Notes: generated by a model from the letters alone, not told the origin. Shown: positions 41,262 through 50,748, counted from the stretch's first letter. The stretch is DNA of 64,000 nt from Sphaerisporangium aureirubrum (GCF_042658925.1 NZ_JBHSRF010000034.1:1-64000); one strand, 5' to 3'. Program-made: numbers and translations.

Positions 41262-42349
41262 GCGGTGGTCCTCACGCGGGCCGCCGCCCCGGCCGCGCCG
41301 TTCACCGCCGTCCCGGCCGTGCCGTTCGCGTCCGGGCCACCCGACGTGAACCGTTCGACGGGGATCACCTGGCGGCGGTGCGGGTGGAAGCAGGCGTGCT
41401 CGTGGGTCGGGTCCAGGCAGTGCGCCAGCTCGGGGCGCTCCTCGACGCAGCGGTCGCTGCGGAACGGGCAGCGGCGGGCGAACAGGCAACCGGTGTCGGG
41501 GCGGCGTTCGTCCAGGGCCTCGGTCGGCACCACGCGGTCGGGGCCGGGCAGCTCCAGGCCGTGCAGCACCGGGATGGCCGACAGCAGAGCCTGCGTGTAA
41601 GGGTGCACGGGGCCGGAGATGACCGTCTCGGTCGGGCCGCGTTCCGCCACCAGGCCCCGGTACAGGACGTACAGCTCGCTGTCGGCGCCGATGTACCTGG
41701 CCGTGGCGATGTCGTGGGTGATGAACATCAGGCTCACCCCGAGCCGCTCCCGCAGGTCCTTCAGCAGGGCCAGGATGCTCAGCCGCATCGACACGTCGAT
41801 CATCGAGACCGACTCGTCGGCGACCAGCATCTCGGGGTCCACGGTGAGCGCGCGGGCGATGACCACCCGCTGGCGCATGCCGCCGGACAGCTGGTGCGGG
41901 TAGCGCGGCAGCACGTACCCGGGGTCGATGCCGACCAGGGACAGCAGTTCCTCGGCCCGCTCGCCGATCCACGAGCCGGGACGTTTCATCTGGCGGGCGC
42001 GCAGCGCGAGCGGCGCCCGCAGCGTCTGCTCGATGGTGCGGTTGGGGTTCAGCGCCGAGTACGGGTCCTGGTGGATGAGCTGGATCCGGCGGAAGTACGG
42101 CTCGCGCTTTCGTGGCCGCAGCGGTGTCATCGGCACGCCGCCGATGACGACGTCCCCGGAGTCGTAGGTCTCCAGCCCGGCCACGATGCGCCCGAGCGTG
42201 GTCTTGCCGCACCCGGACTCGCCGATGAACGACACCGCGCCGCCCTTGGGCACGGTGAAGTCCACCCCGCGCAACGCGTACACGTCCTGCGCGCCGGTGT
42301 GGTCGCCGCGCCGCCGGTAGGTCTTGGTGATCCCGGTTCCGCTGATCAC
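41258..42349 (-). CDS. Dipeptide/oligopeptide ABC importer ATPase (DppF-like)
   Basis: A 363-residue ATPase: Walker A GESGCGKTTLGR, Q-loop LIHQDPYSALNP, signature LSGGMRQRVVIARAL, Walker B ADESVSMIDVS and FITHDIATARYI. A Cys-rich C-terminal extension (CLFARRCPFRSDRC, then HC-D-HEHAC) is the oligopeptide-ATPase type that may bind an Fe-S cluster. An Ala/Gly-rich tail of about 30 residues ends the protein. GTG start in GTGA overlap with the preceding ATPase gene. Confidence 0.93.
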   Translation of the reverse strand: MISGTGITKTYRRRGDHTGAQDVYALRGVDFTVPKGGAVSFIGESGCGKTTLGRIVAGLETYDSGDVVIGGVPMTPLRPRKREPYFRRIQLIHQDPYSALNPNRTIEQTLRAPLALRARQMKRPGSWIGERAEELLSLVGIDPGYVLPRYPHQLSGGMRQRVVIARALTVDPEMLVADESVSMIDVSMRLSILALLKDLRERLGVSLMFITHDIATARYIGADSELYVLYRGLVAERGPTETVISGPVHPYTQALLSAIPVLHGLELPGPDRVVPTEALDERRPDTGCLFARRCPFRSDRCVEERPELAHCLDPTHEHACFHPHRRQVIPVERFTSGGPDANGTAGTAVNGAAGAAARVRTTA

Positions 42350-43359
42350 GCGAACTCCTCCTTACGCTCCACCCGGATCGCCGAGGCGGGGAGCTCGACC
42401 GCGTGGCAGGCGGCGTTGCGGTCGCCGTGCGCCACCGTGGGCGGGTCGTCGGTCTCGCAGACCTCCATGCGCAGGGGGCAGCGCTCACGGAACACGCAGC
42501 CGGCCGTGGGGAGGGTGCCGAGGGTGGGCGGGCGGCCCGGCAGCGCGCGGGCCTGGGCGATGTCGCCGGACAGTCTGGGGATGGCCTGGATGAGGCCGCG
42601 GGTGTAGGGGTGGCGGGGCGAGCCGAGCACGTCCTTGGTGGGGCCGTGCTCCACCAGCCGGCCGCCGTACATCACGGCGAGCCGGTCGGTCACCTCGGCG
42701 GCCACCCCGATGTCGTGCGTGACCATCAGGGTGGTGAGCCCGCGTTCCTCGTGCACCTCGCGGATGATGCGCAGGATGGTCGCCTGGGTGATCATGTCGA
42801 GGGCGGTGGTCGGCTCGTCCAGGATCACCAGGTGGGCGTTGAGCACCAGCGCGAGCATGATCCCGACCCGCTGCCGCATCCCGCCGGACAGCTGGTGCTG
42901 GTGGGAGTCGAGCACGCGGGCGCCGTCCAGGCCCATCCGCTCCAGCAGGCTCATCGCGTCCCTGACCAGGACGCGCCCGTCCCGCACGCCGTGCGAACGG
43001 CCGAGGTCGAGCAACTGCTTGCCGACCGTCTTGAGCGGGTTGAGGGAGTTCTGCGCGGCCTGGAAGACGTACCCGAGGTGCTTGCCGCGGGCCTGCCGCA
43101 GCGCCTCGCCGCCGAGGGTCAGCACGTCGCCGAGCCCGTCGATCTCCACGCTCCCCTCGGCGATCCGGCCGGGCGGCTGCACGGCGTTCAGCAGGGAGAG
43201 CGCGAGGGTGGACTTGCCGGAGCCGGACTCCCCCACGATGCCGGTGATGGTGCCGGGCTCGATGGCGAGGCCGACGCCGCGCAGCGCGGGCAGCTCGCCG
43301 AGGGGCGTCTTGTAGACGACGGTGAGGTCGCGCACCCGTACGCCGGGGGCGGTGGTCAT
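42346..43359 (-). CDS. Dipeptide/oligopeptide ABC importer ATPase (DppD-like)
   Basis: The second ATPase of the importer, 337 residues: Walker A GESGSGKSTLAL, QAAQNSLNPL in the Q-loop, LSGGMRQRVGIMLAL signature, VILDEPTTALDMITQ Walker B and MVTHDIGVAAEV. The C-terminal GCVFRERCPLRMEVC segment is the oligopeptide-type Cys cluster. It follows the permease gene by 57 bp and is coupled to the next ATPase gene by overlapping codons. Confidence 0.93.
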   Translation of the reverse strand: MTTAPGVRVRDLTVVYKTPLGELPALRGVGLAIEPGTITGIVGESGSGKSTLALSLLNAVQPPGRIAEGSVEIDGLGDVLTLGGEALRQARGKHLGYVFQAAQNSLNPLKTVGKQLLDLGRSHGVRDGRVLVRDAMSLLERMGLDGARVLDSHQHQLSGGMRQRVGIMLALVLNAHLVILDEPTTALDMITQATILRIIREVHEERGLTTLMVTHDIGVAAEVTDRLAVMYGGRLVEHGPTKDVLGSPRHPYTRGLIQAIPRLSGDIAQARALPGRPPTLGTLPTAGCVFRERCPLRMEVCETDDPPTVAHGDRNAACHAVELPASAIRVERKEEFA

Positions 43360-43416
43360 GGGCGTCCCCCCGGTCCCGTGGCGGCCGGGGCGACCCTGGT
43401 GGTGACGGTCATCGGG

Positions 43417-44319
43417 TTACTCCTCGCGCAGCCGGGGATTGAAGATCTCGTCCATGGCGTCCACGATGAGCACGATGCCCAGCGTGAGCAGCAGGATGGC
43501 CAGCAGCGGGGCCAGCAGGTACGGCAGCGCGGCCGTGCTGGTGAGCGCGCCGCCGCCGAAGACGGCGAGGTTCAGCATCACGCCCCAGTTGTTGGAGTCG
43601 AACGGCAGCACGCCGAGGAAGAACAGCCCCACCTGGGCGTAGATGGCGCCGGTGACCGCGATGAGCACGTTCATCGCGATGTACGGCGCCATGCCGGGCA
43701 GCAGCTCGCGCCCGATGATGTGCGTGGTGGACAGCCCGAGTCCCCGGGCCGCCTCGATGAAGCCGCGCTCGCGCAGCGACAGGGTCTGCGACCGCACCGC
43801 GCGGGCGACGCCGCCCCAGCCGAGCAGGCCGAGCACCAGGCCCATCTCCAGCGGGCTGTCGAACTTCCACAGGGTGGTCAGCACCAGCAGCAGCGGCAGC
43901 CCGGGGATGGTGAGCTGGAGGTCGGTGAGCCGCATCAGGGCCGTGTCCCAGCGGCCCCGGTGGAAGCCCGCGATCAGCCCGAGCGCGGTGCCGAGCGCGA
44001 CGGTGATGACCGCCGTGGCGAGACCCGTCAAGATCACGTACCTGGCGCCGGTGACCACAAGGGCCAGCACGTCGGTGCCCTCGAAGTCGGTACCGAACGG
44101 ATGCGCCAGGCTCGGCGCGGCGTACAGCGCGTTGTTCTCCCTCGGCAGCGGCGAGGGGTAGATCATCGGGCCGGCCACCGCCATCAGCGCGAACAGCGCG
44201 AGGATCACCACGCCCACGATGCGGCTCGGCTTGCGCCGCAGCACCCGCCGCACGCCGCGCCAGAAGTCGCGCCGCGACGACACCTTGACCGGGCGGGGGG
44301 GCGTAAGGATCGCCGTCAT
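43417..44319 (-). CDS. Dipeptide-type ABC importer permease (DppC-like)
   Basis: A 300-residue inner-membrane permease with six helices. N-terminal helix about residues 33-52, then the DppC-type HPFGTDFEGTDVLALVVTGARYVILTGL segment, and the EAA loop ERGFIEAARGLGLSTTHIIGRELLPG that docks on the ATPases. Start overlaps the DppB-like stop (ATGA). Confidence 0.92.
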   Translation of the reverse strand: MTAILTPPRPVKVSSRRDFWRGVRRVLRRKPSRIVGVVILALFALMAVAGPMIYPSPLPRENNALYAAPSLAHPFGTDFEGTDVLALVVTGARYVILTGLATAVITVALGTALGLIAGFHRGRWDTALMRLTDLQLTIPGLPLLLVLTTLWKFDSPLEMGLVLGLLGWGGVARAVRSQTLSLRERGFIEAARGLGLSTTHIIGRELLPGMAPYIAMNVLIAVTGAIYAQVGLFFLGVLPFDSNNWGVMLNLAVFGGGALTSTAALPYLLAPLLAILLLTLGIVLIVDAMDEIFNPRLREE

Positions 44320-45353
44320 GCCGTGCCTCCCGTCCGCACCCGGGGGTCGATCACGGTGTAGAGGAGGTCCGCCGCGATGTTGGCGACGATGATCGCCACC
44401 GTGGTGACCAGGAAGGTGCCGCCCATCAGCGCGTAGTCGCGCGCGCCGATGCTGTTGACGAGCAGCAGCCCGAGACCCGGGTAGTTGAAGATGCGTTCGA
44501 TGAAGATCGCGCCGCCGAACAGCATGCCGAGCGACAGCGCCAGGATGGTGAACAGCGGCAGGATCGCGTTGCGCGCCACGTACCGGAACAGCACGGCCCT
44601 GGACAGGCCGCGCAGCTCGGCGGCCAGGATGAAGTCGTCGCCGAGCACGGTCGCCACGCTGGACTTCATGGCGAGCACCCAGCCGCCGTAGCTGGCCAGC
44701 GCGTACGTCAGCACCGGCAGGGTGGCGTGCTGCACCAGCGAGGCGAGGTACGGCCCGTTGAACCCGGGCACGAACTCGACGTCCACCGGGCCGCCCGCCG
44801 GGAGGATCGGCCACAGCGTCGTGAAGATCGCCAGCATCAGCAGGCCGATCACGTACTGCGGCACGCCGTGCAGCAGCGACCCCGAGATGGACAGCAGGTC
44901 GCCGAGCCGGCCGGACCGCTTGATCCCCGCGTAGACGCCGAGCGTCACGCCGAGCAGGAAGCTGAGCAGCGTGCCGCCGAGCACCGGCAGGATGGTCCAC
45001 TTGGCCGCGGCGCCGATCAGCGTGGTCACCTCGGTGCCCGGGGTGCTGAGCGACTGGCCGAGGTCCAGGTGGATCAGCGCTCCGAGGTACTGGGTGTACT
45101 GCTCCCACAGGGTGCCCTTGGGCAGGAAGCCGTACAGCGCGGCGGTGGCCCGCTCGGCGGCGTCCGGGGACATGCCGCGCTCGATCAGCGTCTCGTACTG
45201 CCCCTGCACCGGGTTGCCCGGGATGCTGCGGATGATCACGAAGCTGATCGTGGTGACCACCCAGATCATGGCGAGCCCGCGGGCCAGGTGGCCGGTCAGG
45301 CGTCGCGTGACGGCGTGCGCCCGGGGACGGCCCCGGGCCGGGTGTGTCTTCAT
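44316..45353 (-). CDS. Dipeptide-type ABC importer permease (DppB-like)
   Basis: A 345-residue permease with six helices. The first helix carries LARGLAMIWVVTTISFVIIRSIPGNPV, typical of DppB, and the EAA loop is DDFILAAELRGLSRAVLFRYVARNAILP. It begins 3 bp after the binding-protein stop. The pair with the DppC-like subunit forms the channel. Confidence 0.92.
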   Translation of the reverse strand: MKTHPARGRPRAHAVTRRLTGHLARGLAMIWVVTTISFVIIRSIPGNPVQGQYETLIERGMSPDAAERATAALYGFLPKGTLWEQYTQYLGALIHLDLGQSLSTPGTEVTTLIGAAAKWTILPVLGGTLLSFLLGVTLGVYAGIKRSGRLGDLLSISGSLLHGVPQYVIGLLMLAIFTTLWPILPAGGPVDVEFVPGFNGPYLASLVQHATLPVLTYALASYGGWVLAMKSSVATVLGDDFILAAELRGLSRAVLFRYVARNAILPLFTILALSLGMLFGGAIFIERIFNYPGLGLLLVNSIGARDYALMGGTFLVTTVAIIVANIAADLLYTVIDPRVRTGGTA

Positions 45354-45356
45354 GGC

Positions 45357-47144
45357 CTACTTCTTCTTGATCATGCCGAGCTGCATCCACACGCCCGCGG
45401 GCAGCCGCAGCACCTCACTGGCGGGCGGCGGCCAGCCGGTGTAGCGGGTCGTGTTGACGAACTGGGTGTTGACGTAGTCGTAGATCTGGATGACGGGCAG
45501 CTGCTCGTTGGTGAAGCGGGCCAGCGTGGCGACGATGCGCTTCTGCTCGTCGGGCGTGGCGAGGTTCAGCCGGTTGGTCAGCTCGCCGGGGTTCACCCCG
45601 CCCACCGTCTCCGGGCCGCCCATCCAGTTGCCCTGCTTGCCCGGCGGCACGTGCTCCAGGCGGCCGGCCAGCAGCTGCCAGCCGTTGGCCGAGCCGTACA
45701 GCCGCTGGAAGATGTTGTACGGCGACGGGCCGAGGCCCATCAGCCAGAAGCCCACGTCGTACTTCCCGCCGGCGAGCTCGTCGAGGTACAGGATGTAGTC
45801 GGCGGAGGTGACGACCGACGCGCGGATGCCGTGGTCGGTGAGCTGGCTGGTGACGGCCTTGGCGGCGGCCACCCAGTCGGAGAACGACGCGGGGACGTTG
45901 ATGCGCACCTGCCACGGCGAGCCGTCCGGCATCGCCCACACGCCGGCCTTCTTGACCATGCCGGCGGCCCTCAGCTCCTGCTCCGCCTTGGCGGGGTCGA
46001 CCTTGTACGGGTCGAGCGCGCCGAGCCCGTCGCCGAGCCAGGCCTTGGCGGCGCTGGCGTGGATGCCCGAGGTGGTGACGGCCGCGGTGCCCGCCTCCGG
46101 GGAGGCGATCTTCGTGACCTGGGTGCGGTCGATGAGGTAGGCGAGCGCGCGGCGGACGTGCACGTTGTCGTACGGCTTGTGGGACTGGTTGAACGCCATC
46201 GCGGCGGCCACCGGGGAGTAGCCCTTGCGGACCTCGTTGCCGGGGGTGCGCTCGATGCGGTGCATCACGGCGGCGGGGACGGCGGTGAAGGGGGCGCTGT
46301 CCAGTTTGCCGGAGACCAGGTAGTTCCAGATCTGCTCGTTGCCGGTGTAGTTGAGGACCTTCACCTTGCTCGGAGTGATCTTGGCGGCGTCGTAGAAGTA
46401 GGGGTTCTTGGTGAGCAGCGCCGCGCCCGGGTTGACCCGCTCCAGCACGAACGGGCCCGCCGAGACGTCCGTCGCCGGGGAGAAGGTGATCACCTGCTGC
46501 GACAGCCCCGTGATGACGGCCTTGGCGCGCTCGGCCGCGGCGCCGGTGCCCCGGGCGGCCTTGAGCGTGCTCCAGAAGCCGGCGGGCAGCAGGTGGCCGT
46601 ACACGTGGGCGGGGACGACGATGGTGGACAGCACGTTGCGCAGGAAGGCGTTGCTGCGGATGGCGCCCTGGGTGACCTTGACGGTCTTGGCGTCCACGAC
46701 GGTGATGTCCGCCGCCGCGCCCGCCGCGCCCGCGTTCACGGTGTAGGCGCTGCCGCCCTGCGTGTAGGCGAGACCGATGGATGTCTGTACGTCCTGGCTG
46801 GTCACGGGCTTGCCGTCCGACCAGCGGGCGTCCGGCTGCAGGTGGACGACGACCTCACCCTGCCCGGGGGTGGTCGTCCAGCTCTTGGCGAGGCCCGGGT
46901 AGAACTGGTTCGCGTCCATGAGGTCGTTCTTCGGCCAGGCCAGCGACATGGCGTCGTAGCCCGCGAAGGTGCTTCCCTGCGGGTTGAACGGATTGATGGG
47001 CGCCGTCGCGTCGATCTGCTTGGACCCGTCGATGGTCGTGTAGATCCCACCGGGCCCTACGGCGGCCCCCTCCGTGGCACCGCACGCGGCGGTGGCCGAG
47101 ACGATCGCGGCTGTGACCGCGACCGCTGCGAGTCGTCGCTTCAT
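45357..47144 (-). CDS. Peptide/muropeptide-binding lipoprotein
   Basis: The solute-binding protein of the importer, 595 residues, SBP family 5. A lipoprotein signal peptide ends at ATAAC with lipidated Cys21. The family features are the early VHLQPDARWSDGKPVTSQDV block, GPFVLERVNPGAALLTKNPYFYD, and VRRALAYLIDRTQV in the second half. It catches substrate outside the membrane. First gene of a seven-gene operon ending in murQ, which suggests muropeptide or MurNAc-peptide substrates rather than plain dipeptides. Promoter at 47175-47204. Confidence 0.92.
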   Translation of the reverse strand: MKRRLAAVAVTAAIVSATAACGATEGAAVGPGGIYTTIDGSKQIDATAPINPFNPQGSTFAGYDAMSLAWPKNDLMDANQFYPGLAKSWTTTPGQGEVVVHLQPDARWSDGKPVTSQDVQTSIGLAYTQGGSAYTVNAGAAGAAADITVVDAKTVKVTQGAIRSNAFLRNVLSTIVVPAHVYGHLLPAGFWSTLKAARGTGAAAERAKAVITGLSQQVITFSPATDVSAGPFVLERVNPGAALLTKNPYFYDAAKITPSKVKVLNYTGNEQIWNYLVSGKLDSAPFTAVPAAVMHRIERTPGNEVRKGYSPVAAAMAFNQSHKPYDNVHVRRALAYLIDRTQVTKIASPEAGTAAVTTSGIHASAAKAWLGDGLGALDPYKVDPAKAEQELRAAGMVKKAGVWAMPDGSPWQVRINVPASFSDWVAAAKAVTSQLTDHGIRASVVTSADYILYLDELAGGKYDVGFWLMGLGPSPYNIFQRLYGSANGWQLLAGRLEHVPPGKQGNWMGGPETVGGVNPGELTNRLNLATPDEQKRIVATLARFTNEQLPVIQIYDYVNTQFVNTTRYTGWPPPASEVLRLPAGVWMQLGMIKKK

Positions 47145-47174
47145 GAAGTGTGCTCCAGGTCCCCGATTGCCAGG

Positions 47175-47204
47175 ACCATACGGGTGCGAGGGCGTGAGGG
47201 TCAA
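47175..47204 (-). promoter_or_regulatory. Sigma70-type promoter of the importer operon
   Basis: On the minus strand TTGACC (47204-47199) and TATGGT (47180-47175) stand 18 bp apart, 31 nt before the binding-protein start. An A/T-rich block (AGGAAAAAATTTGACC) marks the -35 side. Confidence 0.65.
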
Positions 47205-47280
47205 ATTTTTTCCTCTAGGCAGCTTACCATGAAGCTTTTTTGCCAACCCCCTTCACCTGCGAAAACATCCCCATGACGAT

Positions 47281-47467
47281 CGCCGGGAACACCAAATGAA
47301 CCCTCGATCGACGCCGGGAACACCAAGAGGACCCTCGATCGACGCCGGGAACACCAAAAGGGGCCCTCGGCCGACGCCGGGAACACCAAAGGCCCCTCGG
47401 CCCACGCCAGGAACACGAAAGGGGACCCTTGGCCGACGCCGGGAACACGAAAGGGGCCCCGGCGGCG
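47281..47467. repeat. Tandem array of six 30-32-bp units
   Basis: Units start at 47281, 47312, 47343, 47375, 47405 and 47437; each begins CGCCGGGAACACCAA or a close variant (CGCCAGGAACACGAA) and continues with a G/C-rich half containing CCCTCG. The period varies between 30 and 32, so it is not coding. It fills most of the 396-bp gap between the lysyl-tRNA synthetase stop and the importer operon. Confidence 0.85.
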
Positions 47468-47540
47468 GCCGGGACCCCTTCGTTCGCCTGGACGCGGCCG
47501 TCGGCCGCTCCCACGGCCGGTCGGCCGCCTGCGTACGGCG

Positions 47541-49262
47541 TCAGCCGCCGAGCAGGGCGCGCACCCGGGGGGCGCCCGCCGCCAGGAGCAGGGTGGGGAG
47601 CCGGGGGCCGGTGTCGCGGCCGACCAGCAGGGTGTAGAGCAGGGCGAAGAACTCGCGCTGGGCGACCTTCAGCTCGGGGGTGGGCTTGGCGTCGGGGGTC
47701 AGGCCCGCCTGGATCTTCGGCACGCCGTAGACCAGGGTGGTGAGCCCGTCCAGCGACCAGTGCTCGTCCAGACGGTCGAGCAGCAGGCGCAGCGACTCGC
47801 GGTCCCGCTCGCCGAGCGAGGCCAGCAGCTGGGTGTCCGGCTCGTCGCGCACCCGGGTGCGCTGCTCGGCGGGCACCTGCGTGGTGATCCACCGCGCCGC
47901 CCGGTCCAGCCGCGGCCGGGCCTCGTCCAGCGAGGTGATCGGGTCGGAGGGGTCCAGCTCGCGCAGGATGCGCAGCGTCTGGTCGGTGTCGCCGGTCGTG
48001 ATGTCCACGATCGAGGCCAGCGTGCGGTACGGCAGGGGGCGCGGCGTGGCCGGCAGCGGCCCGGCGGCGGTGGTCGACGCCCGGGTGTACGCCGCGACGT
48101 CGGCCGGCTGGGCCGCCCCGTCGGCGACCTTGCGCCCGAGGGAGTCCCACTCGTCGTACATCCGCTGGATCTCCTGGTCGAACGCGACCTTGAACGATTG
48201 GTTCGGCTTGCGCCGCGCGTACAGCCACCGCAGCAGCGGCGCCTCCATGATCTGCAGCGCGTCGGCGGCCGTCGGGACGGCGCCCTTGGAGCTGCTCATC
48301 TTGGCCATGCCGCTGATGCCGACGAAGGCGTACATCGGCCCGATCGGCTGCTCGCCGCCGAACACCTCGCTCACGATCTGCCCGCCGACCACCCACGACG
48401 ACCCCGAGGAGTGGTGGTCGACCCCGGAGGGCTCGAACGCCACGCCCTCGTACGCCCAGCGCATCGGCCAGTCGACCTTCCACACCAGCTTCCCGTGGTT
48501 GTGCTCCGACAGCCGCACCGTCTCGGCGTGCCCGCACACACAGGTGTAGGACAGCTCGGTGGTCTCGTCGTCGTAGCCCGTCACGGTGGTCATGTCCCGC
48601 TCGCACACCGAGCAGTACGGCTTGTACGGGAAGTACCCCGCCGCGACCTTCCCGTCGTCCTCACCGGCCGCCCCCGAGCCCTCGGCCGCCGCCTCGGCCG
48701 CCGCCGCGTCCGCCGCGTCGACCGCCGGCCCCTGCTTGGCCTTCGCCGGTGCGGGCTTGTCCTTGGTGCGGTACCGGTCGAGGATCGCGTCGATGCGCCC
48801 GCGCTCCCGCATCGCGAAGAGGATCTGCTCCCGGTACACCCCCGAGGTGTACTGAGCGGTCTGGCTGATGGCCCGCACCTCGATGCCCATCTCGGCCATC
48901 GCCGCGGCCATCGGCGCCTTGAAGTGCTCCGCCCAGTTGGCGTACTCACTTCCCGGGGGGGCCGGCACGGACGTCAGGGGCTTCCCGATGTGCTCAGACC
49001 ACGAGGAGTCCACCCCCGCGGGCACCTTCCGGAACCGGTCGTAGTCGTCCCACGACAGGATGTGCACGACGTCGTACCCCCGCCGCCGGATCTCGTCCGC
49101 CACCAGATGAGGCGTCATGACCTCCCGCAGGTTCCCGAGGTGGACCGGCCCCGACGGGCTGAGCCCGGACGCGCAGACGATCGTTTTGCCGGGTGCCCGC
49201 CGCTCGGCCTCGGCGATGACCTCGTCCGCGAACCGTGAGACCCAGTCGGCCTCGGCGCTCAT
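47541..49262 (-). CDS. lysS: Class I lysyl-tRNA synthetase
   Basis: An archaeal-type LysRS of 573 residues that charges tRNA-Lys. The HIGH-type motif is SGPVHLGNLRE and the KMSKS motif KMSSSKG; two Cys pairs (CSVC near 240 and CVCG) form a zinc site. A 30-residue Ala/Glu-rich insertion (around residue 205-235) interrupts the catalytic core and is probably a surface loop. Length and order otherwise fit class I LysRS, which many actinomycetes use alone or beside class II. An in-frame GTG two codons upstream (49268) is better spaced from AAGGA and may be the real start. Confidence 0.94.
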   Translation of the reverse strand: MSAEADWVSRFADEVIAEAERRAPGKTIVCASGLSPSGPVHLGNLREVMTPHLVADEIRRRGYDVVHILSWDDYDRFRKVPAGVDSSWSEHIGKPLTSVPAPPGSEYANWAEHFKAPMAAAMAEMGIEVRAISQTAQYTSGVYREQILFAMRERGRIDAILDRYRTKDKPAPAKAKQGPAVDAADAAAAEAAAEGSGAAGEDDGKVAAGYFPYKPYCSVCERDMTTVTGYDDETTELSYTCVCGHAETVRLSEHNHGKLVWKVDWPMRWAYEGVAFEPSGVDHHSSGSSWVVGGQIVSEVFGGEQPIGPMYAFVGISGMAKMSSSKGAVPTAADALQIMEAPLLRWLYARRKPNQSFKVAFDQEIQRMYDEWDSLGRKVADGAAQPADVAAYTRASTTAAGPLPATPRPLPYRTLASIVDITTGDTDQTLRILRELDPSDPITSLDEARPRLDRAARWITTQVPAEQRTRVRDEPDTQLLASLGERDRESLRLLLDRLDEHWSLDGLTTLVYGVPKIQAGLTPDAKPTPELKVAQREFFALLYTLLVGRDTGPRLPTLLLAAGAPRVRALLGG

Positions 49263-49506
49263 ACCCACGATCGATTCCTTCCTCGGAAAACCTGACCCCT
49301 CCATTGTCCCGGACCACCACAGTGACCCGCGCCACCCTGTGGACGGGCGGCCGGGCCCGCGACACGTCACGCCCCCCGCACGGCGGATCCGGAACAGCCG
49401 GAAAGATCGGGCCGCTTGGTAGTGTTCAGCCTGACGTGTGGGGGCACGCGTACCCCCTCCACATCACCGACAACGGCCGGTACCGAAGGCGGGTGAGGAC
49501 GCTCAC

Positions 49507-49944
49507 ATGACCACGCCATCACCGCACCCATCCCCCGCGGACACCTCCGCCACCCGTGGCACCCGAGTGCGCGGCACCCGGCAGGCCGAGGCCCTCGTGT
49601 CCGTGCTCGCCAACCTGCCCGGCTTCCACAGCGCCCAGGACATCCACGCCGAGCTGCGCCGCCGCGGCGAACGCGTGGGCCTCACCACCGTCTACCGCCA
49701 CCTCCAGGTCCTCAGCGAGGGCCCCGCGGTGGACGCCATCCGCGACGAGAACGGCGAGACCCTCTACCGCCGCTGCGCCACGGGCTCACACCACCACCAC
49801 GTCACCTGCCGCTACTGCGGCCGCAGCGTGGAGGTCGAGGGCACCGCCGTGGAACGCTGGGCCGAACGCGTGGCCGCCGAGGCGGGCTTCGTCGACGTCG
49901 ACCACACCGTCGAGATCTTCGGCCGCTGCCCCGACTGCGCCTAG
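49507..49944 (+). CDS. zur: Fur-family regulator, Zur-like
   Basis: A 145-residue metal-dependent repressor. The winged helix is GFHSAQDIHAELRRRGERVGLTTVYRHLQVL; the metal-binding part is SHHHHVTCRYCGRSVEVEG and the C-terminal GRCPDC supplies the structural zinc Cys pair. The His run followed by CRYC fits Zur (zinc) better than iron Fur. The ATG at 49507 follows GAGGACGCTCAC. Transcribed away from lysS; no clear Zur box was found in the 240-bp gap. Confidence 0.87.
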   Translation: MTTPSPHPSPADTSATRGTRVRGTRQAEALVSVLANLPGFHSAQDIHAELRRRGERVGLTTVYRHLQVLSEGPAVDAIRDENGETLYRRCATGSHHHHVTCRYCGRSVEVEGTAVERWAERVAAEAGFVDVDHTVEIFGRCPDCA

Positions 49945-49977
49945 GAACCCCCCAACGGACGCCGGCGCCGGCGCGGC

Positions 49978-50748
49978 CTACCAGGCCGGCTTCTCCCAGA
50001 CCGAGACGTGGCCGGTGCTGTCGCCGGTGAAAGGCTCGCGTTTCCAGCCGGCCCAGCGTTCCCGCAGGCGCATCCCGGCGAGCCGTGCCATGAGGTCCAG
50101 TTCGGACGGCCATACGTAGCGGTGCGGCGACGAGCGGGTCTCCAGGCGGCGGTCCACCACCCAGTAGTGGTGGGAGTACGCGATCTGGGACGCGATGTCG
50201 TACTCCTCGAAGCCGAGGTGCTCGGGGGTCACGGTGAACGGGTGGATGGTCTCGCCGGGCGGGAGACTGCGCAGCGCCGGGACGTACACCTCGACGACGA
50301 AGCAGCCGCCGGGTTCGAGATGTGCCGCCGCGTTGCGGAAGCACTCGACCTGTTCGTCCTGGGTGGTCAGGTTGGTGATCGTGTTCCGCACCAGGTAGGC
50401 GAGCGTGAAGGCTCCCTGCACCCTGGTGGTCGCGAAGTCGCCGATGGTCACGCCGACGCGCTCCGCCCCCGGCTTCTCCCGCATCCGGGCCACCATGGGC
50501 GCCGACAGATCGATGCCGTGCACCCGGATCCCCCGCCCGCTGAGCGGCAGCGCGATCCGCCCGGTGCCGACGCCGAGCTCCAGCGCGGCACCCGTCCCCG
50601 CCAGGTCGGCCAGGAACGCGACGGCCGGTTCGACGACCGCCGGTTCGAACAGCTCGGGCCACTTGGCCTCGTAGGTCTCCGCTGTCCACTCATCGAAATT
50701 GTTCTCCGGCACGGTCCCACTGTGACCCGCCTCCTCCCTGGCAGCCAC
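49978..50748 (-). CDS. SAM-dependent methyltransferase
   Basis: A class I methyltransferase of 256 residues: AALELGVGTGRIALPLSGRGIRVHGIDLS gives motif I and the acidic SAM ribose ligand, GDFATTRVQGAFTLAYLVRNTITN motif II, and LEPGGCFVVEVYVP motif III. The family is a generic small-molecule methylase and the substrate is not predictable. The GTG at 50748 lacks a good ribosome site; a GTG 12 codons in (50712) is an alternative. Tail to tail with zur. Confidence 0.83.
   Translation of the reverse strand: MAAREEAGHSGTVPENNFDEWTAETYEAKWPELFEPAVVEPAVAFLADLAGTGAALELGVGTGRIALPLSGRGIRVHGIDLSAPMVARMREKPGAERVGVTIGDFATTRVQGAFTLAYLVRNTITNLTTQDEQVECFRNAAAHLEPGGCFVVEVYVPALRSLPPGETIHPFTVTPEHLGFEEYDIASQIAYSHHYWVVDRRLETRSSPHRYVWPSELDLMARLAGMRLRERWAGWKREPFTGDSTGHVSVWEKPAW

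Noticed and set aside
44727..47276. 849-codon plus-strand frame opposite the importer genes
   Set aside because: Shadow frame full of His, Gln, Val and Arg with no family signature; the minus-strand genes have clear ABC-transporter motifs.
47201..47416. Small minus-strand protein across the tandem array
   Set aside because: The repeat period is not a multiple of three, so the peptide does not repeat cleanly, and no ribosome site is seen.
47281..47467. Possible CRISPR array
   Set aside because: Spacing of 30-32 bp is too short for repeat plus spacer, the intervening halves are related to each other, and no cas genes are present.
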